A stretch of 64,000 nucleotides of DNA from an uncultured Bacteroidota bacterium (GTDB lineage: Bacteria > Bacteroidota > Bacteroidia > Flavobacteriales > Flavobacteriaceae), in NCBI GenBank assembly GCA_902635895.1, contig CACPPV010000001.1:1-64000 (forward strand), in the 5' to 3' direction. The position numbers and the translations under genes are program-made. The notes under the pieces are model-generated. The model worked only from the letters and a program-made list of their open reading frames with translations. It made no database searches and was not told where the DNA came from. Positions 36,529 through 46,111 of this stretch are shown here, piece by piece; within the stretch, counting starts at the first letter, position 1, and the number at the start of each line of letters is the position of its first letter.

Positions 36529-37812
36529 ATGAATTTTAACACAATTTTTGCTTTAGTTCCTAGTATTGAGGTCTTAGATCCCAATACTGATTTTAGCATT
36601 TTATGGGTATTACTTTCTGGTATACTTGTATTTTTTATGCAAGCTGGATTTACTTTAGTTGAGTCTGGATTTACCAAATCTTCAAACGCAGTTAACATTT
36701 CAATGAAAAATATCTTAGATATTTCTGTTGGAACTTTGTCTTTCTGGTTTATTGGTTATGGGTTAATGTACGGAGGTAGCTCTAATGGATTTATTATCAC
36801 TGAGATGAGTGATTTATTATTTAACCCTGGTGCGGGAGCTGAAGATGTATTTTTTCAAACTGTTTTCTGTGCAACAGCAGCTACTATAGTTTCTGGTGCA
36901 ATAGCAGGACGAACTAAATACTCTACTTATGCTTTATTCACTATTATTATGACGGCTCTTATATACCCAATTGCAGGTGGATGGGAATGGAATGGCGGAT
37001 GGCTTAATGCTGAATGGATGCCAGCAGAATTTATTGATTTTGCAGGTTCTTCAATTGTTCACTCAGTTGGTGGATGGGCTGCCCTTGTTGGAGCATGGAT
37101 GGTTGGACCTAGAATTGGAAAATTCGTTAACGGAGAGCCAGTTACCCTTCCAGGAAGTAATTTACTTGTTGGAACACTAGGTGTATTTATTTTATGGCTA
37201 GGTTGGTTCGGTTTTAATGGTGGATCTCAGTTAGCTTGGGGAGGTGACGATTCAGTCGCTGCATCAATGGTTGTGTTTGTAACTAATATTTCTGCTGCTG
37301 CAGGTGCAGTCGGAGCACTACTAATAAGCTGGTTAAAATACGGTAAACCAAATTTAACAATGACACTTAACGGGGTAATTGCCGGACTTGTAGCAATTAC
37401 TGCAGGATGTGGAAATATGACTCCAGGTGGAGCGTTCTTTGCAGGATTAGTTGGTGGTATCCTTGTAGTATACTCTATTGAATTTATCGAAAAAGTACTT
37501 AAAATTGACGACGCAGTAGGTGCAGCTTCTGCTCACGGTGTTGTTGGTGCATGGGGAACTTTAGTTATTGGACTATGGGGAGTTGATGGAGATGCTGGTA
37601 TAGGACTTTTTAATGGTGGTGGAGGTGCACAATTTGGTGCACAAGCTATTGGTGTTTTAGCTTATGGAGCTTGGGCAGCAATCACATCATTCATTGTATT
37701 TTATGTATTAAAAGCGACTTTAGGATTAAGAGTTTCTAAAGAAGAAGAGGAAAACTTAGATTTAGCCGAGCATGGAGAAATTGGATTCGCTGGAAAAAGA
37801 ACAAGAGAATAA
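36529..37812 (+). CDS. amtB: Ammonium transporter AmtB (first copy)
   Basis: This 427-aa, eleven-helix inner-membrane channel conducts ammonium. Key residues are seen: the Phe gate region FFQTVFCATAATIVSGAIAGR, first pore His in SIVHSVGGWAALVGAWMVGPRIGKF, and second pore His in ASAHGVVGAWGTLVIGL. The C-terminal cytosolic tail (LGLRVSKEEEENLDLAEHGE) is the PII-docking segment. It is followed by a beta-barrel gene after 35 bp, a PII gene and a second amt. Confidence 0.95.
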   Translation: MNFNTIFALVPSIEVLDPNTDFSILWVLLSGILVFFMQAGFTLVESGFTKSSNAVNISMKNILDISVGTLSFWFIGYGLMYGGSSNGFIITEMSDLLFNPGAGAEDVFFQTVFCATAATIVSGAIAGRTKYSTYALFTIIMTALIYPIAGGWEWNGGWLNAEWMPAEFIDFAGSSIVHSVGGWAALVGAWMVGPRIGKFVNGEPVTLPGSNLLVGTLGVFILWLGWFGFNGGSQLAWGGDDSVAASMVVFVTNISAAAGAVGALLISWLKYGKPNLTMTLNGVIAGLVAITAGCGNMTPGGAFFAGLVGGILVVYSIEFIEKVLKIDDAVGAASAHGVVGAWGTLVIGLWGVDGDAGIGLFNGGGGAQFGAQAIGVLAYGAWAAITSFIVFYVLKATLGLRVSKEEEENLDLAEHGEIGFAGKRTRE

Positions 37813-37847
37813 ATAAACAACATATAAAAATTAATAAAACTATAATT

Positions 37848-38513
37848 ATGAAAAACTTAATAAGAAAAACAATTGGATTGCTAACGGTAATATTAACAAC
37901 GTCAGCATTATTAACATCAAATACTTCAAATGCTCAAGATTTAGGAGCAGACGTGGTAAGCTCATATGTATGGAGAGGAACTCAGTTTGGTTCAGGTGCA
38001 CACATTCAACCATGGGTATCTCTAAGTACTGGAGATTTAGAAGTTGGTGCTTGGGGAAGTTTTCCAACTACTGCTAACGGAGGAGGAAATGAATTAGATT
38101 TATACGCTAGCTACAGCTTTGGAAAATTTGGTTTAACATTAACTAACTACTCTTTCCCTGGTGAAGGTGGTGCATACGCTGATGGCGAAGGATTATTTGA
38201 AGGAGACTACTTCGAAATTTCTGGATCTGCAGAATTAGGACCAATCGGATTAATGGTAGGATATTTCACTGAAGTTGAAGCTCTATATATTGAAGCTGCT
38301 TTCTCTGCTGGTCCAGTAGATGTAGCCATTGGATATGGTGATGATTCAGGAGATGCATGGTATGTAAACGGAGGAAGTGGATTATGTAATATTTCTTTAG
38401 GTGGGTCTAAAGACATAAAAATTACGGAGGACTACTCTTTACCTGTTTTCGGTTCATTTGTATATAACCCAGACTCAGAAGCTGCATTCCTTGTATTTGG
38501 AATGAGCTTCTAA
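37848..38513 (+). CDS. TorF-like putative outer-membrane porin
   Basis: This 221-aa protein has a signal peptide ending SNAQ and no lipobox. The mature part is made of alternating, aromatic-rich beta strands (ADVVSSYVWRGTQFG, GAHIQPWVSLSTGDLEVGAWGSF, ELDLYASYSFGKFGLTLTNYSF) and ends in ...FLVFGMSF with a terminal Phe, the classic barrel ending. This matches the TorF/gcw_chp family of putative porins. It lies between amtB and PII, so I infer a role in ammonium or small nitrogen solute entry across the outer membrane. The function has not been shown for the family. Confidence 0.85.
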   Translation: MKNLIRKTIGLLTVILTTSALLTSNTSNAQDLGADVVSSYVWRGTQFGSGAHIQPWVSLSTGDLEVGAWGSFPTTANGGGNELDLYASYSFGKFGLTLTNYSFPGEGGAYADGEGLFEGDYFEISGSAELGPIGLMVGYFTEVEALYIEAAFSAGPVDVAIGYGDDSGDAWYVNGGSGLCNISLGGSKDIKITEDYSLPVFGSFVYNPDSEAAFLVFGMSF

Positions 38514-38574
38514 TTTAAATTAGGAATTACTCGGATTTTATATCCCTAATTCATATTATTATGTTGTTTTGTAA

Positions 38575-38599
38575 AGAGCCCGGCATTGCCGGGCTTTTT
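38575..38599 (+). terminator. Strong rho-independent terminator after the porin gene
   Basis: AGCCCGGC-ATT-GCCGGGCT is a perfect 8-bp GC-rich stem with a 3-nt loop followed by a T-run. It ends the amtB-porin transcript before the PII-amt unit. It is one of the strongest hairpins in this AT-rich window. Confidence 0.9.
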
Positions 38600-38730
38600 C
38601 GATTTTTAGAAATCAATAATTAACACCCCTTGATTTTACAATAATCAGAATTTTGAAATATGAAAATTATGGATATTGTAAAAATTACACATTTAATGAG
38701 AATTATGTTACAGTAAAAAAGGCAAAACCA

Positions 38731-38738
38731 TAAATTTG
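38731..38738 (+). promoter_or_regulatory. -7 promoter element (PII-amtB unit)
   Basis: TAAATTTG matches TANNTTTG, 41 nt upstream of the PII ATG at 38780 and after the terminator, so the PII-amt pair has its own promoter. Confidence 0.45.
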
Positions 38739-38779
38739 GTTCGAATTTTACATTGAATAACATAATTTATTACAAAATC

Positions 38780-39118
38780 ATGAAAAAAATTGAAGCAATT
38801 ATTCGAAAATCTAGATTTTCGGATGTCAAAAAAGCACTTCACGGCGTTGAAGTAAACTTTTTTTCCTACTGGGACGTAACCGGTGTTGGAAATGAAAAAG
38901 TTGGCCATGTATATCGTGGTGTAACCTACAGTACTGCGGATATTCAAAGAAGGTTTCTATCTATTGTAGTTTCAGAACCATTCGTTGAAAAAACAGTAAA
39001 TGCAATCTTAGAATCAGCATTCACAGGTGATGTTGGTGATGGAAAAATATTTATTCTTCCAGTTGAAGAAGCATACAGAATCAGAACTAAAGAAACAGGT
39101 AAAACATCATTAAATTAA
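38780..39118 (+). CDS. glnK: P-II family nitrogen regulator (GlnB/GlnK)
   Basis: PII is a trimeric sensor of ATP/ADP, 2-oxoglutarate and nitrogen status that blocks Amt channels. From the ATG at 38780 the protein is 112 aa and starts MKKIEAIIRK as PII proteins do (the ORF-track start adds nine residues). The T-loop region is YWDVTGVGNEKVGHVYRGVTYSTADIQRRF, with Y50 at the usual uridylylation position and Y45 in YRG. ATP-binding loops are TGDVGDGKIF and RIRTKETG. The T-loop is unlike enterobacterial PII. It is 4 bp upstream of the second amtB, which argues for GlnK-type Amt control. Confidence 0.93.
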   Translation: MKKIEAIIRKSRFSDVKKALHGVEVNFFSYWDVTGVGNEKVGHVYRGVTYSTADIQRRFLSIVVSEPFVEKTVNAILESAFTGDVGDGKIFILPVEEAYRIRTKETGKTSLN

Positions 39119-39122
39119 AATC

Positions 39123-40355
39123 ATGGAATTATTAACAGTTAACAACGTATGGATGATGATCTGTACAGCATTAGTATTTTTTATGCACCTTGGATTTTCA
39201 TTCTTAGAGATTGGATTAACAAGACAAAAAAATACAATTAATATTTTATTTAAAAACTTTTTTGTAATCACGGCAGGTTTAATAATCTACTGCTTAATCG
39301 GGTTCAATCTAATGTATCCAGGGGACTGGATCATAGAAGGAGTTCTTGGGACAATTGTTCCAGGTTTAGACTCAGTTGCTGCTACAGACCTTTCGTACAA
39401 TGAAGGTTATACTTACTGGACAGACTTTTTATTCCAAGGAATGTTTGCTGCGACTGCAGCTACAATAATTTCAGGTGCAGTTGCAGAAAGAATTAAAATT
39501 AATTCTTTTATTCTAATAGCAATTTTATATGTAACTATTGTATATCCAATTGTTGGTTCTTGGCAATGGGGTGGAGGATTTTTTAGCAATTTTATCTCAG
39601 ACGATTTAGGGTTTTACGATTTTGCTGGGTCAACTCTAGTTCACTCAGTTGGTGGATGGGGTGCACTTGTTGTAATTTACTTCCTTGGAGCAAGAAAAGG
39701 AAAGTTTGATGAAAACGGCAATCCACTAGCAATTACAGGTTCTAATATCCCACTTTCTGCAGCTGGAGTACTAATCTTATGGTTAGGATGGTTTGGATTT
39801 AACGGAGGATCGGTTCTTTCAGCTGATCCGTCGTTGACATCACTTACACTTGTAACTACTTGTCTTGCCGCTGCAGCTGGAGGAATCGGAGCTGCTGTAT
39901 TATCCAGAGTTCTTTATAATAACTTAGACTTAACAATGTTCATGAATGGAGTATTAGGTGGTTTAGTTGGAATTACTGCAGGAGCTGATCAAATGTTACC
40001 TACTTCAGCTATTTTAATAGGTCTAATTGCTGGAGGTATTGTAGTTCTTTCTGTCGCATTTCTTGATAAATGCAAATTAGACGATCCTGTTGGAGCAATA
40101 CCTGTTCACCTATTTTGTGGTATCTGGGGAACACTAGCGGTTGGTATTTTTGGAGAAATGGCTGGATTCGATCAGTTTATGGTTCAACTTGCGTGTGTAG
40201 GTATAACTGGTGTATTTTGTATTATACTTGGAACTATAATTACATTATTTGTAAGATCAGTTGCTGGTCTAAGAGTTGATGAAAAAGAAGAAATTCAAGG
40301 ACTAGATATCGCAGAACACGGAACTAGAGCTTACGGAGACTTCAGAGTGAATTAA
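39123..40355 (+). CDS. amtB: Ammonium transporter AmtB (second copy)
   Basis: This 410-aa ammonium channel diverges from the first copy. Both pore histidines are present (TLVHSVGGWGALV, IPVHLFCGIWGTLAVG), as is the gate region FLFQGMFAATAATIISGAVAER. The second His lies in PVHLFCG rather than the common ASAHGVVG, a change next to the pore. The C-terminal tail (VAGLRVDEKEEIQGLDIAEHGTRAYGDF) should dock PII. It is cotranscribed with the PII gene. Confidence 0.95.
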   Translation: MELLTVNNVWMMICTALVFFMHLGFSFLEIGLTRQKNTINILFKNFFVITAGLIIYCLIGFNLMYPGDWIIEGVLGTIVPGLDSVAATDLSYNEGYTYWTDFLFQGMFAATAATIISGAVAERIKINSFILIAILYVTIVYPIVGSWQWGGGFFSNFISDDLGFYDFAGSTLVHSVGGWGALVVIYFLGARKGKFDENGNPLAITGSNIPLSAAGVLILWLGWFGFNGGSVLSADPSLTSLTLVTTCLAAAAGGIGAAVLSRVLYNNLDLTMFMNGVLGGLVGITAGADQMLPTSAILIGLIAGGIVVLSVAFLDKCKLDDPVGAIPVHLFCGIWGTLAVGIFGEMAGFDQFMVQLACVGITGVFCIILGTIITLFVRSVAGLRVDEKEEIQGLDIAEHGTRAYGDFRVN

Positions 40356-40388
40356 ATATTATAACTATTTTCATATAAATTTTATAAT

Positions 40389-41951
40389 ATGAAAATGGAT
40401 TTTATCAAAAAACTGCAATGTTTAATATTTTTAACATTGCAGTTTTGTTTTATATATGGTCAAGAAAATTTAAGTCAAGGACCATACGAGCAACTAATTT
40501 TAAGAAATACTACTTTAATTAATGGAAATGGTGCACCTCCTATTGGTCCAGTAGATATTGAAATAAGAAATAATGTTATTACAAAAATTAAGACTGTTGG
40601 ATATCCTGGAGTTGAAAAAAGAAATAGTTTAAAACTAGATAAAAATGGACATGAACTAAACTTGGATGGTATGTATGTATTACCAGGATTTGTTGATATG
40701 CATGGACATATTGGGGGTAAATCCCAAGGAGCTGAACCAGATTATGTTTTTAAACTCTGGATGGCTCATGGAATTACAACCATAAGAGAGCCAAGTGGAA
40801 GAAGTCTAAATTTTAATTTGGATTTAAAAAAGAAAAGTGAAAATAACTCTATAATAGCTCCTCGAATTTTTACTTACACTGGTTTTGGTAGAGGATCTGA
40901 AATAAATACCCCCGAAGATGCTGTAAATTGGGTAAGAGATAATGCTAAAAAAGGTGCTGATGGCATAAAGTTTTTTGGATCACCACCTGAAATTTTAGAT
41001 GCTGCTATCAAAGAAAACAAAAGGCTTGGTTTAAGATCGGCTTTTCATCACGCTCAAATGAGTGTAGCTAGGTGGAATGTTTTAAACTCAGCAAGAGCAG
41101 GACTTACTACAATGGAACATTGGTATGGACTTCCAGAAGCACTATTTAATGACAAAACAATTCAAAATTATCCTCCAAACTATAATTATCAGAACGAACA
41201 ACATAGGTTTGAAGAAGCAGGTAAGCTTTGGTCTCAATCTGCAGAACCATTTAGCGAGCATTGGAATAACGTAATGAATGAATTAATCAGTCTCGATTTC
41301 ACAATTGACCCAACTTTTAATATTTATGAAGCAAGTAGAGATTTGCATAGAGCTCGAAGAGCTGAATGGCATGAAGATTACACTCTTCCTTCCTTGTGGA
41401 AATTTTATGAGCCAAGTAAAATTTCGCACGGATCTTATTGGCATTATTGGGGAACCGAACAAGAAGTTCAATGGAAAAATAATTACAGACTGTGGATGAC
41501 TTTTGTTAACGAATATAAAAATAGAGGAGGTCGAGTTACAACAGGATCTGACTCAGGTTATATATATCAGCTTTATGGATTTGCATATATAAGAGAACTT
41601 GAATTGTTAAGAGAGGCTGGATTTCATCCCTTGGAAGTTATTCGTTCAGCTACACTCAACGGGGCTGAGGCATTAGGTTATGATCATAAAATTGGATCAA
41701 TTGAAGTTGGTAAACTCGCCGACATCATTGTAATTGAAGAAAACCCTCTAGAGAATTTAAAAGTTTTATATGGAACAGGAGCTATAAAATTAAATGAAAA
41801 AAATGAAGTAGTAAGAGTAGGTGGAGTCAAATACACCATTAAAAATGGTGTAATTTATGACTCCAAACTATTGCTTAAAGAAGTAAAAGATATGGTAAGC
41901 ATTAAAAAAGAAGAGGAAAATTTTGTAATTAAGCAGCCAGGAATAAAATAA
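40389..41951 (+). CDS. Exported amidohydrolase family protein
   Basis: This 520-aa protein has a signal peptide (FIKKLQCLIFLTLQFCFIYGQ). The amidohydrolase TIM-barrel metal site is visible in VDMHGHIGG (HxH), FHHAQMS, TMEHWYG and TTGSDSGY. The C-terminal composite-domain strand LADIIVIEENPLENL is typical of imidazolonepropionase-like members. It should hydrolyse a cyclic amide or peptide outside the cytoplasm; the substrate is unknown. It follows the second amtB by 33 bp, and a role in releasing ammonium would fit but is only inference. Confidence 0.85.
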   Translation: MKMDFIKKLQCLIFLTLQFCFIYGQENLSQGPYEQLILRNTTLINGNGAPPIGPVDIEIRNNVITKIKTVGYPGVEKRNSLKLDKNGHELNLDGMYVLPGFVDMHGHIGGKSQGAEPDYVFKLWMAHGITTIREPSGRSLNFNLDLKKKSENNSIIAPRIFTYTGFGRGSEINTPEDAVNWVRDNAKKGADGIKFFGSPPEILDAAIKENKRLGLRSAFHHAQMSVARWNVLNSARAGLTTMEHWYGLPEALFNDKTIQNYPPNYNYQNEQHRFEEAGKLWSQSAEPFSEHWNNVMNELISLDFTIDPTFNIYEASRDLHRARRAEWHEDYTLPSLWKFYEPSKISHGSYWHYWGTEQEVQWKNNYRLWMTFVNEYKNRGGRVTTGSDSGYIYQLYGFAYIRELELLREAGFHPLEVIRSATLNGAEALGYDHKIGSIEVGKLADIIVIEENPLENLKVLYGTGAIKLNEKNEVVRVGGVKYTIKNGVIYDSKLLLKEVKDMVSIKKEEENFVIKQPGIK

Positions 41952-41953
41952 AC

Positions 41954-42745
41954 TTATTTTTTCTTAATTATTTTTTTCAAAAAATTAATACTTGAAATAT
42001 TAAACTCTTTTGGTTTGTCAACGTTAACTACATGACCAGAATCCTCAACAATTATTAATTTAGAATTTTTATGCTCCTTAGTAACGTGTTTAATCGATTC
42101 TAAAAACATGTAATCTTCAGAACCCATTAAATATAAAGTTGGAATTTTAAGCTCAACTTGTCTGAAAAGCTTTAAAAGAGGATTTAGTTCAGAAGTTAAT
42201 TTATACCATCTCATAAATTCCTTTTGATAAAGTTTTTTAGCCTCATTTATAAAAAGTAATCTGGATTTTTTATGATTTTTGTAAGGCATAATGATAAATG
42301 CAAAAAGCTTGTAAATCCATATGTAGGGAACAACAGATTTAAATGCAGAACCAAGTTTAATTAAAAATCTTGATCTGAAATTTAATTTCATTATTGCTCC
42401 TGCCATGATCATACTTTTAACCATTTTTGGATATTGCTCAGCCAATTGACGTATTAATATAGTTCCCAGTGAGATTCCTATAAAGTGTGAGCTTTTGATT
42501 TTCTCTTTTTTTAGAACTTCAACTATATCGTTTGAAATAGATTTAAAACTGTATTTTTTTTCAAAAACATTTTTAAAATGGTACTTAGACTTTCCATGTC
42601 CTCTAAGGTCTAGTAATATAACATTAAAATGCTTCTTAAATTCTTTGATTTGTCTGTACCAAATTGATGAACTCCCCCCTGCTCCATGAACAAAAGTAAC
42701 CCATTGATCAGATTCAAAGTTTTTATATACAGAATAATTAATCAT
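41954..42745 (-). CDS. Alpha/beta hydrolase
   Basis: This 263-aa protein has the alpha/beta-hydrolase fold: oxyanion HG in FVHGAGGSSSIWYRQI, nucleophile elbow GISLG (Ser), acid region MGSEDYMF and catalytic His in DSGHVVNVDKP. There is no signal peptide. It overlaps pyrF by 8 nt, so it is cotranscribed with pyrF-prfA. The substrate is unknown. Confidence 0.85.
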   Translation of the reverse strand: MINYSVYKNFESDQWVTFVHGAGGSSSIWYRQIKEFKKHFNVILLDLRGHGKSKYHFKNVFEKKYSFKSISNDIVEVLKKEKIKSSHFIGISLGTILIRQLAEQYPKMVKSMIMAGAIMKLNFRSRFLIKLGSAFKSVVPYIWIYKLFAFIIMPYKNHKKSRLLFINEAKKLYQKEFMRWYKLTSELNPLLKLFRQVELKIPTLYLMGSEDYMFLESIKHVTKEHKNSKLIIVEDSGHVVNVDKPKEFNISSINFLKKIIKKK

Positions 42746-43553
42746 TCAATAAAATTTTCATTTTATTTTGAACAGATTTAGCTTCTTCAAGTGATTTTTC
42801 TAAAAAATTAATATCATTTCCTGCATAAATAATGGATCTTGATGAATTTACTAAAATTCCAATATCATCATTAACTCCGTTAGTATATGTTTCAGTAAGA
42901 CTTCCTCCTTGGGCACCAACACCAGGAATTAATAAAAAGTTATTAGGAACAATTGATCTTACTTCTTTCAAATAAGTTGATTTTGTGGCACCAATGACAT
43001 ACATTAAATTTTTGGAATTAATCCAGTTCTGAGATTTTTTCAAAACTGATTTAAACAAATCTAATTCAGATTTATCAGAAATTTGAAAATCATTTGCACC
43101 AGTATTGGAAGTCAGTCCCAATAAAATGGTGTATTTATCATCATATTTCAGAAAAGGCTCTATTGAGTCTCTTCCCATGTAAGGTGAAACTGTTACTGAG
43201 TCAAAATCCATATGCTTAAAAAAAGCTTGGGCATATTTATCTGACGTATTACCAATATCACCTCTTTTAGCATCAGCAATAGTAAAAAGCTGAGGATAAT
43301 TAGTATTGATATATTCGATTGTTTTTTCTAAAGTTTTCCATCCTTTTGAACCCTCCGATTCATAAAAAGCTGTGTTTATTTTTACAGCAACTATTAATTT
43401 ATTAAGTGAATCGAGTAAGAGTTTATTAAAAATAAAAACAGGATCATCCTCCTTCATTAAATGTACTGGGATTTTTTTGATATCGGAATCAAGACCCAAA
43501 CATAAAAATGAATTTTTATTTAAAATTTGATTTTTTAAAAATTTTATATTCAT
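42738..43553 (-). CDS. pyrF: Orotidine 5'-phosphate decarboxylase
   Basis: This enzyme makes UMP from OMP in the last step of pyrimidine synthesis. The 271-aa form is the longer group-2 type: FLCLGLDSDIKKIP, TIADAKRGDIGNTSDKYAQAFF (catalytic Asp/Lys pair), LLIPGVGAQGG and ILVNSSRSIIYAG. It lies 3 bp after prfA, an order I recognise from other Flavobacteriia. Confidence 0.94.
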   Translation of the reverse strand: MNIKFLKNQILNKNSFLCLGLDSDIKKIPVHLMKEDDPVFIFNKLLLDSLNKLIVAVKINTAFYESEGSKGWKTLEKTIEYINTNYPQLFTIADAKRGDIGNTSDKYAQAFFKHMDFDSVTVSPYMGRDSIEPFLKYDDKYTILLGLTSNTGANDFQISDKSELDLFKSVLKKSQNWINSKNLMYVIGATKSTYLKEVRSIVPNNFLLIPGVGAQGGSLTETYTNGVNDDIGILVNSSRSIIYAGNDINFLEKSLEEAKSVQNKMKILLND

Positions 43554-43556
43554 AAA

Positions 43557-44636
43557 TTAAAAAACTTCTTCAGAATTTTTTAATAGTTCTGAATTTTGAA
43601 CAATCTTTAGTTCATCTATTATTTTTTGTATGTCACCATTTACAATATTTTGTAAATCATAAAGAGTTAAACCAATTCTATGATCAGTAACTCTGCCTTG
43701 GGGATAATTGTAAGTACGTATTTTTGCCGATCTATCGCCAGACGAAACCATTGAGTTTCTTTTTAGAGCATCCTCTTCTAATTTCTTACTTAATTCCAGT
43801 TCATATAAACGAGACCTTAAAACCTTTAAGGCTTTATCTTTATTCTTGTGCTGTGATTTTTGATCCTGACATTGTGCTACTATTCCGGTTGGAGTGTGAG
43901 TCAATCTGACCGCTGAATATGTTGTATTAACAGATTGTCCTCCAGGTCCTGATGAACAAAAATAATCTATTCTAACGTCGTTCATATTAATTTCAACATC
44001 AAACTCTTCTGCTTCAGGCAATACCATCACAGTGGCAGCTGAAGTATGAACCCTACCTTGAGTCTCTGTTTGAGGAACTCTTTGAACTCGATGAACACCA
44101 GATTCAAATTTCAACAAACCATAAACATCATCATTTCCAGAAACTTCAAAAATAATTTCTTTATAACCACCAGCGGTTCCAGGGCTAGAATCTACTAAAC
44201 TAACTTTCCAATTTCTGCCTTCACAATATTTAGTATACATTCTGAACAAATCCCCAGCAAATATACTAGCCTCGTCACCACCTGTTCCAGCTCTTAATTC
44301 AACAACAACATTTTTAGAATCGTCAGGATCTTTAGGAATCAATAAAAATTTAATCTCTTCCTCAACCAACTTGATTTTATCCTTGTATTCTTTAAGTTCA
44401 TCACTGGCCATTTCAAGCATTTCTTTATCATCTTCTGTCTTTATAATTTCTTCCGCCTCATTTATATTTGAAATTAAACTTTCATATACCTTCTTTTTTT
44501 CTACAATATTGCCAAGATCTTTGTATTCTTTGTTAAGCTTAATATATCTCTTTTGATCAGAAATAATATCTGGCTGTATAATAAGATCTGATACCTCATT
44601 ATATCTTTGTTGAACAATATTTAATTTATCTAACAT
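43557..44636 (-). CDS. prfA: Peptide chain release factor 1
   Basis: RF1 ends translation at UAA and UAG. The 359-aa protein has the tripeptide anticodon-like PQT (PxT) in [20 protein letters not shown], the catalytic GGQ in [20 protein letters not shown] and domain-3 [23 protein letters not shown]. This identifies RF1 rather than RF2, which has SPF. It sits 39 bp after purM and 3 bp before pyrF. Confidence 0.95.
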   Translation of the reverse strand: MLDKLNIVQQRYNEVSDLIIQPDIISDQKRYIKLNKEYKDLGNIVEKKKVYESLISNINEAEEIIKTEDDKEMLEMASDELKEYKDKIKLVEEEIKFLLIPKDPDDSKNVVVELRAGTGGDEASIFAGDLFRMYTKYCEGRNWKVSLVDSSPGTAGGYKEIIFEVSGNDDVYGLLKFESGVHRVQRVPQTETQGRVHTSAATVMVLPEAEEFDVEINMNDVRIDYFCSSGPGGQSVNTTYSAVRLTHTPTGIVAQCQDQKSQHKNKDKALKVLRSRLYELELSKKLEEDALKRNSMVSSGDRSAKIRTYNYPQGRVTDHRIGLTLYDLQNIVNGDIQKIIDELKIVQNSELLKNSEEVF

Positions 44637-44675
44637 TTTAGAAATATATTTTTACAAATTTAAGTTAATTGTAAC

Positions 44676-45848
44676 TTATGAGTATTCAAAGCTACCATGC
44701 TCTGAGGAGATAGTAAGTTTTTTTGATTCACTATCCTCTACTCTTCCTATAATTTTTGCATCTACACCGAATGACTTTGAAATTTCAATTATTTGATCAG
44801 AAATCTCAGGTTTCACATAAAGTTCCATTCGATGGCCCATATTGAAAACCTTATACATTTCTTTCCAATCAGTATTAGATTCTTGTTTAATTATATTGAA
44901 TAAAGGAGGTGTATCAAATAAATTATCTTTAATAATATGTAAATTATCAATGAAATGTAAAATTTTAGTTTGAGCACCACCACTACAATGAATCATTCCA
45001 TTAATTGAATTCGAATCGTATTTATTTAAAATTGACTTTATAATTGGAGCATAAGTTCTGGTTGGTGATAAAACTAATTTTCCTATATCCAGTTCAATAT
45101 CTTTAATTTTTTGAATCAAATCGTAACTACCAGAATATATCAACTCATCCGGCATTGAAGAATCAAAACTTTCTGGATACTTTTTTGCTAATTTTTTATT
45201 AAAAACATCATGTCTGGCAGAGGTTAAACCATTACTACCCATTCCTCCATTATACTCTTTTTCGTAAGTTGCCTTTCCAAAAGATTGAAGACCTACAATA
45301 ACATTTCCAGCAGAAATATTAGCATTATCGATTATATCAGATTTTTTTATTCTTGCAATAACAGTAGAATCTACAATAATAGTTCTGACTAGATCACCAA
45401 CATCAGCAGTTTCACCTCCAGTAGATTTTATATTAACACCATATTTAGACATTTCATCAATTAATTCTTCTGTTCCCTCAATTATAGATTTGATAACCTG
45501 TCCGGGTATTAATTTTTTATTTCTTCCAATTGTTGAAGACAACATTATATTATTAACTGCACCAACACATAGTAGATCATCTATATTCATAATTAAGGCA
45601 TCTTGAGCTATGCCTTTCCAAACAGAAAGATCACCAGTTTCTTTCCAATACATGTATGCTAAAGAAGATTTTGTTCCAGCACCGTCCGCATGCATCACTA
45701 AACAATAATCTGGATCTTGAGTTAAATGATCAGGAACTATTTTACAAAACGCCTTTGGATAAAGCCCTTTATCAATATTTTTAATAGCATTATGAACGTC
45801 AGTCTTATCAGCTGAAACACCTCTTAAATTGTATCTGTCCAATATCAT
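44676..45848 (-). CDS. purM: Phosphoribosylformylglycinamidine cyclo-ligase (AIR synthetase)
   Basis: PurM closes the imidazole ring of purines using ATP. The 390-aa protein is of the longer Bacteroidota type. Visible are VMHADGAGTKSSLAYMYWKETGD, ALIMNIDDLLCVGAVNNIMLSSTIGRNKK, STGGETADVGDLVRTI, NGMIHCSGGAQTKILHF and FNMGHRMEL. It is the first gene of the purM-prfA-pyrF-hydrolase unit and is divergent from glnA. Confidence 0.92.
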   Translation of the reverse strand: MILDRYNLRGVSADKTDVHNAIKNIDKGLYPKAFCKIVPDHLTQDPDYCLVMHADGAGTKSSLAYMYWKETGDLSVWKGIAQDALIMNIDDLLCVGAVNNIMLSSTIGRNKKLIPGQVIKSIIEGTEELIDEMSKYGVNIKSTGGETADVGDLVRTIIVDSTVIARIKKSDIIDNANISAGNVIVGLQSFGKATYEKEYNGGMGSNGLTSARHDVFNKKLAKKYPESFDSSMPDELIYSGSYDLIQKIKDIELDIGKLVLSPTRTYAPIIKSILNKYDSNSINGMIHCSGGAQTKILHFIDNLHIIKDNLFDTPPLFNIIKQESNTDWKEMYKVFNMGHRMELYVKPEISDQIIEISKSFGVDAKIIGRVEDSESKKLTISSEHGSFEYS

Positions 45849-45862
45849 TTTTTTAATTATTA

Positions 45863-45870
45863 CAAAGATA
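45863..45870 (-). promoter_or_regulatory. -7 promoter element (purM)
   Basis: The reverse strand reads TATCTTTG, a TANNTTTG match, 14 nt before the purM ATG. The remaining 263-bp purM/glnA gap is AT-rich and I see no clear promoter for glnA in it. Confidence 0.45.
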
Positions 45871-46111
45871 CAAGTAATGATAGTGTTAAAAAATTTTATT
45901 TAATTAAAAATCTTGAACGAATTTTTGAAAAAAAAATGTGAAAAAATCATTTTAATGTTCAAAAATTATGAAAAATTAAATTTTAATTATTAAAAAATAT
46001 GGTATTAATAATAATGAGGATTGTTTATATCTTTTAAAAAGTTAAAACACTAAAAATCAATTATATATTATAATTTTATCGGACAATTTTAATTACAAAA
46101 ATCTTTACAAA

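Noticed and set aside
38660-38716. Tiny ORF (18 aa) upstream of the PII gene, possible leader peptide
   Set aside because: No conserved pattern, no regulatory codon run and no start signal; chance ORF in AT-rich DNA.
45871-46111. Possible riboswitch or glutamine RNA in the purM/glnA gap
   Set aside because: Low-complexity AT-rich sequence with no convincing paired stems by eye.
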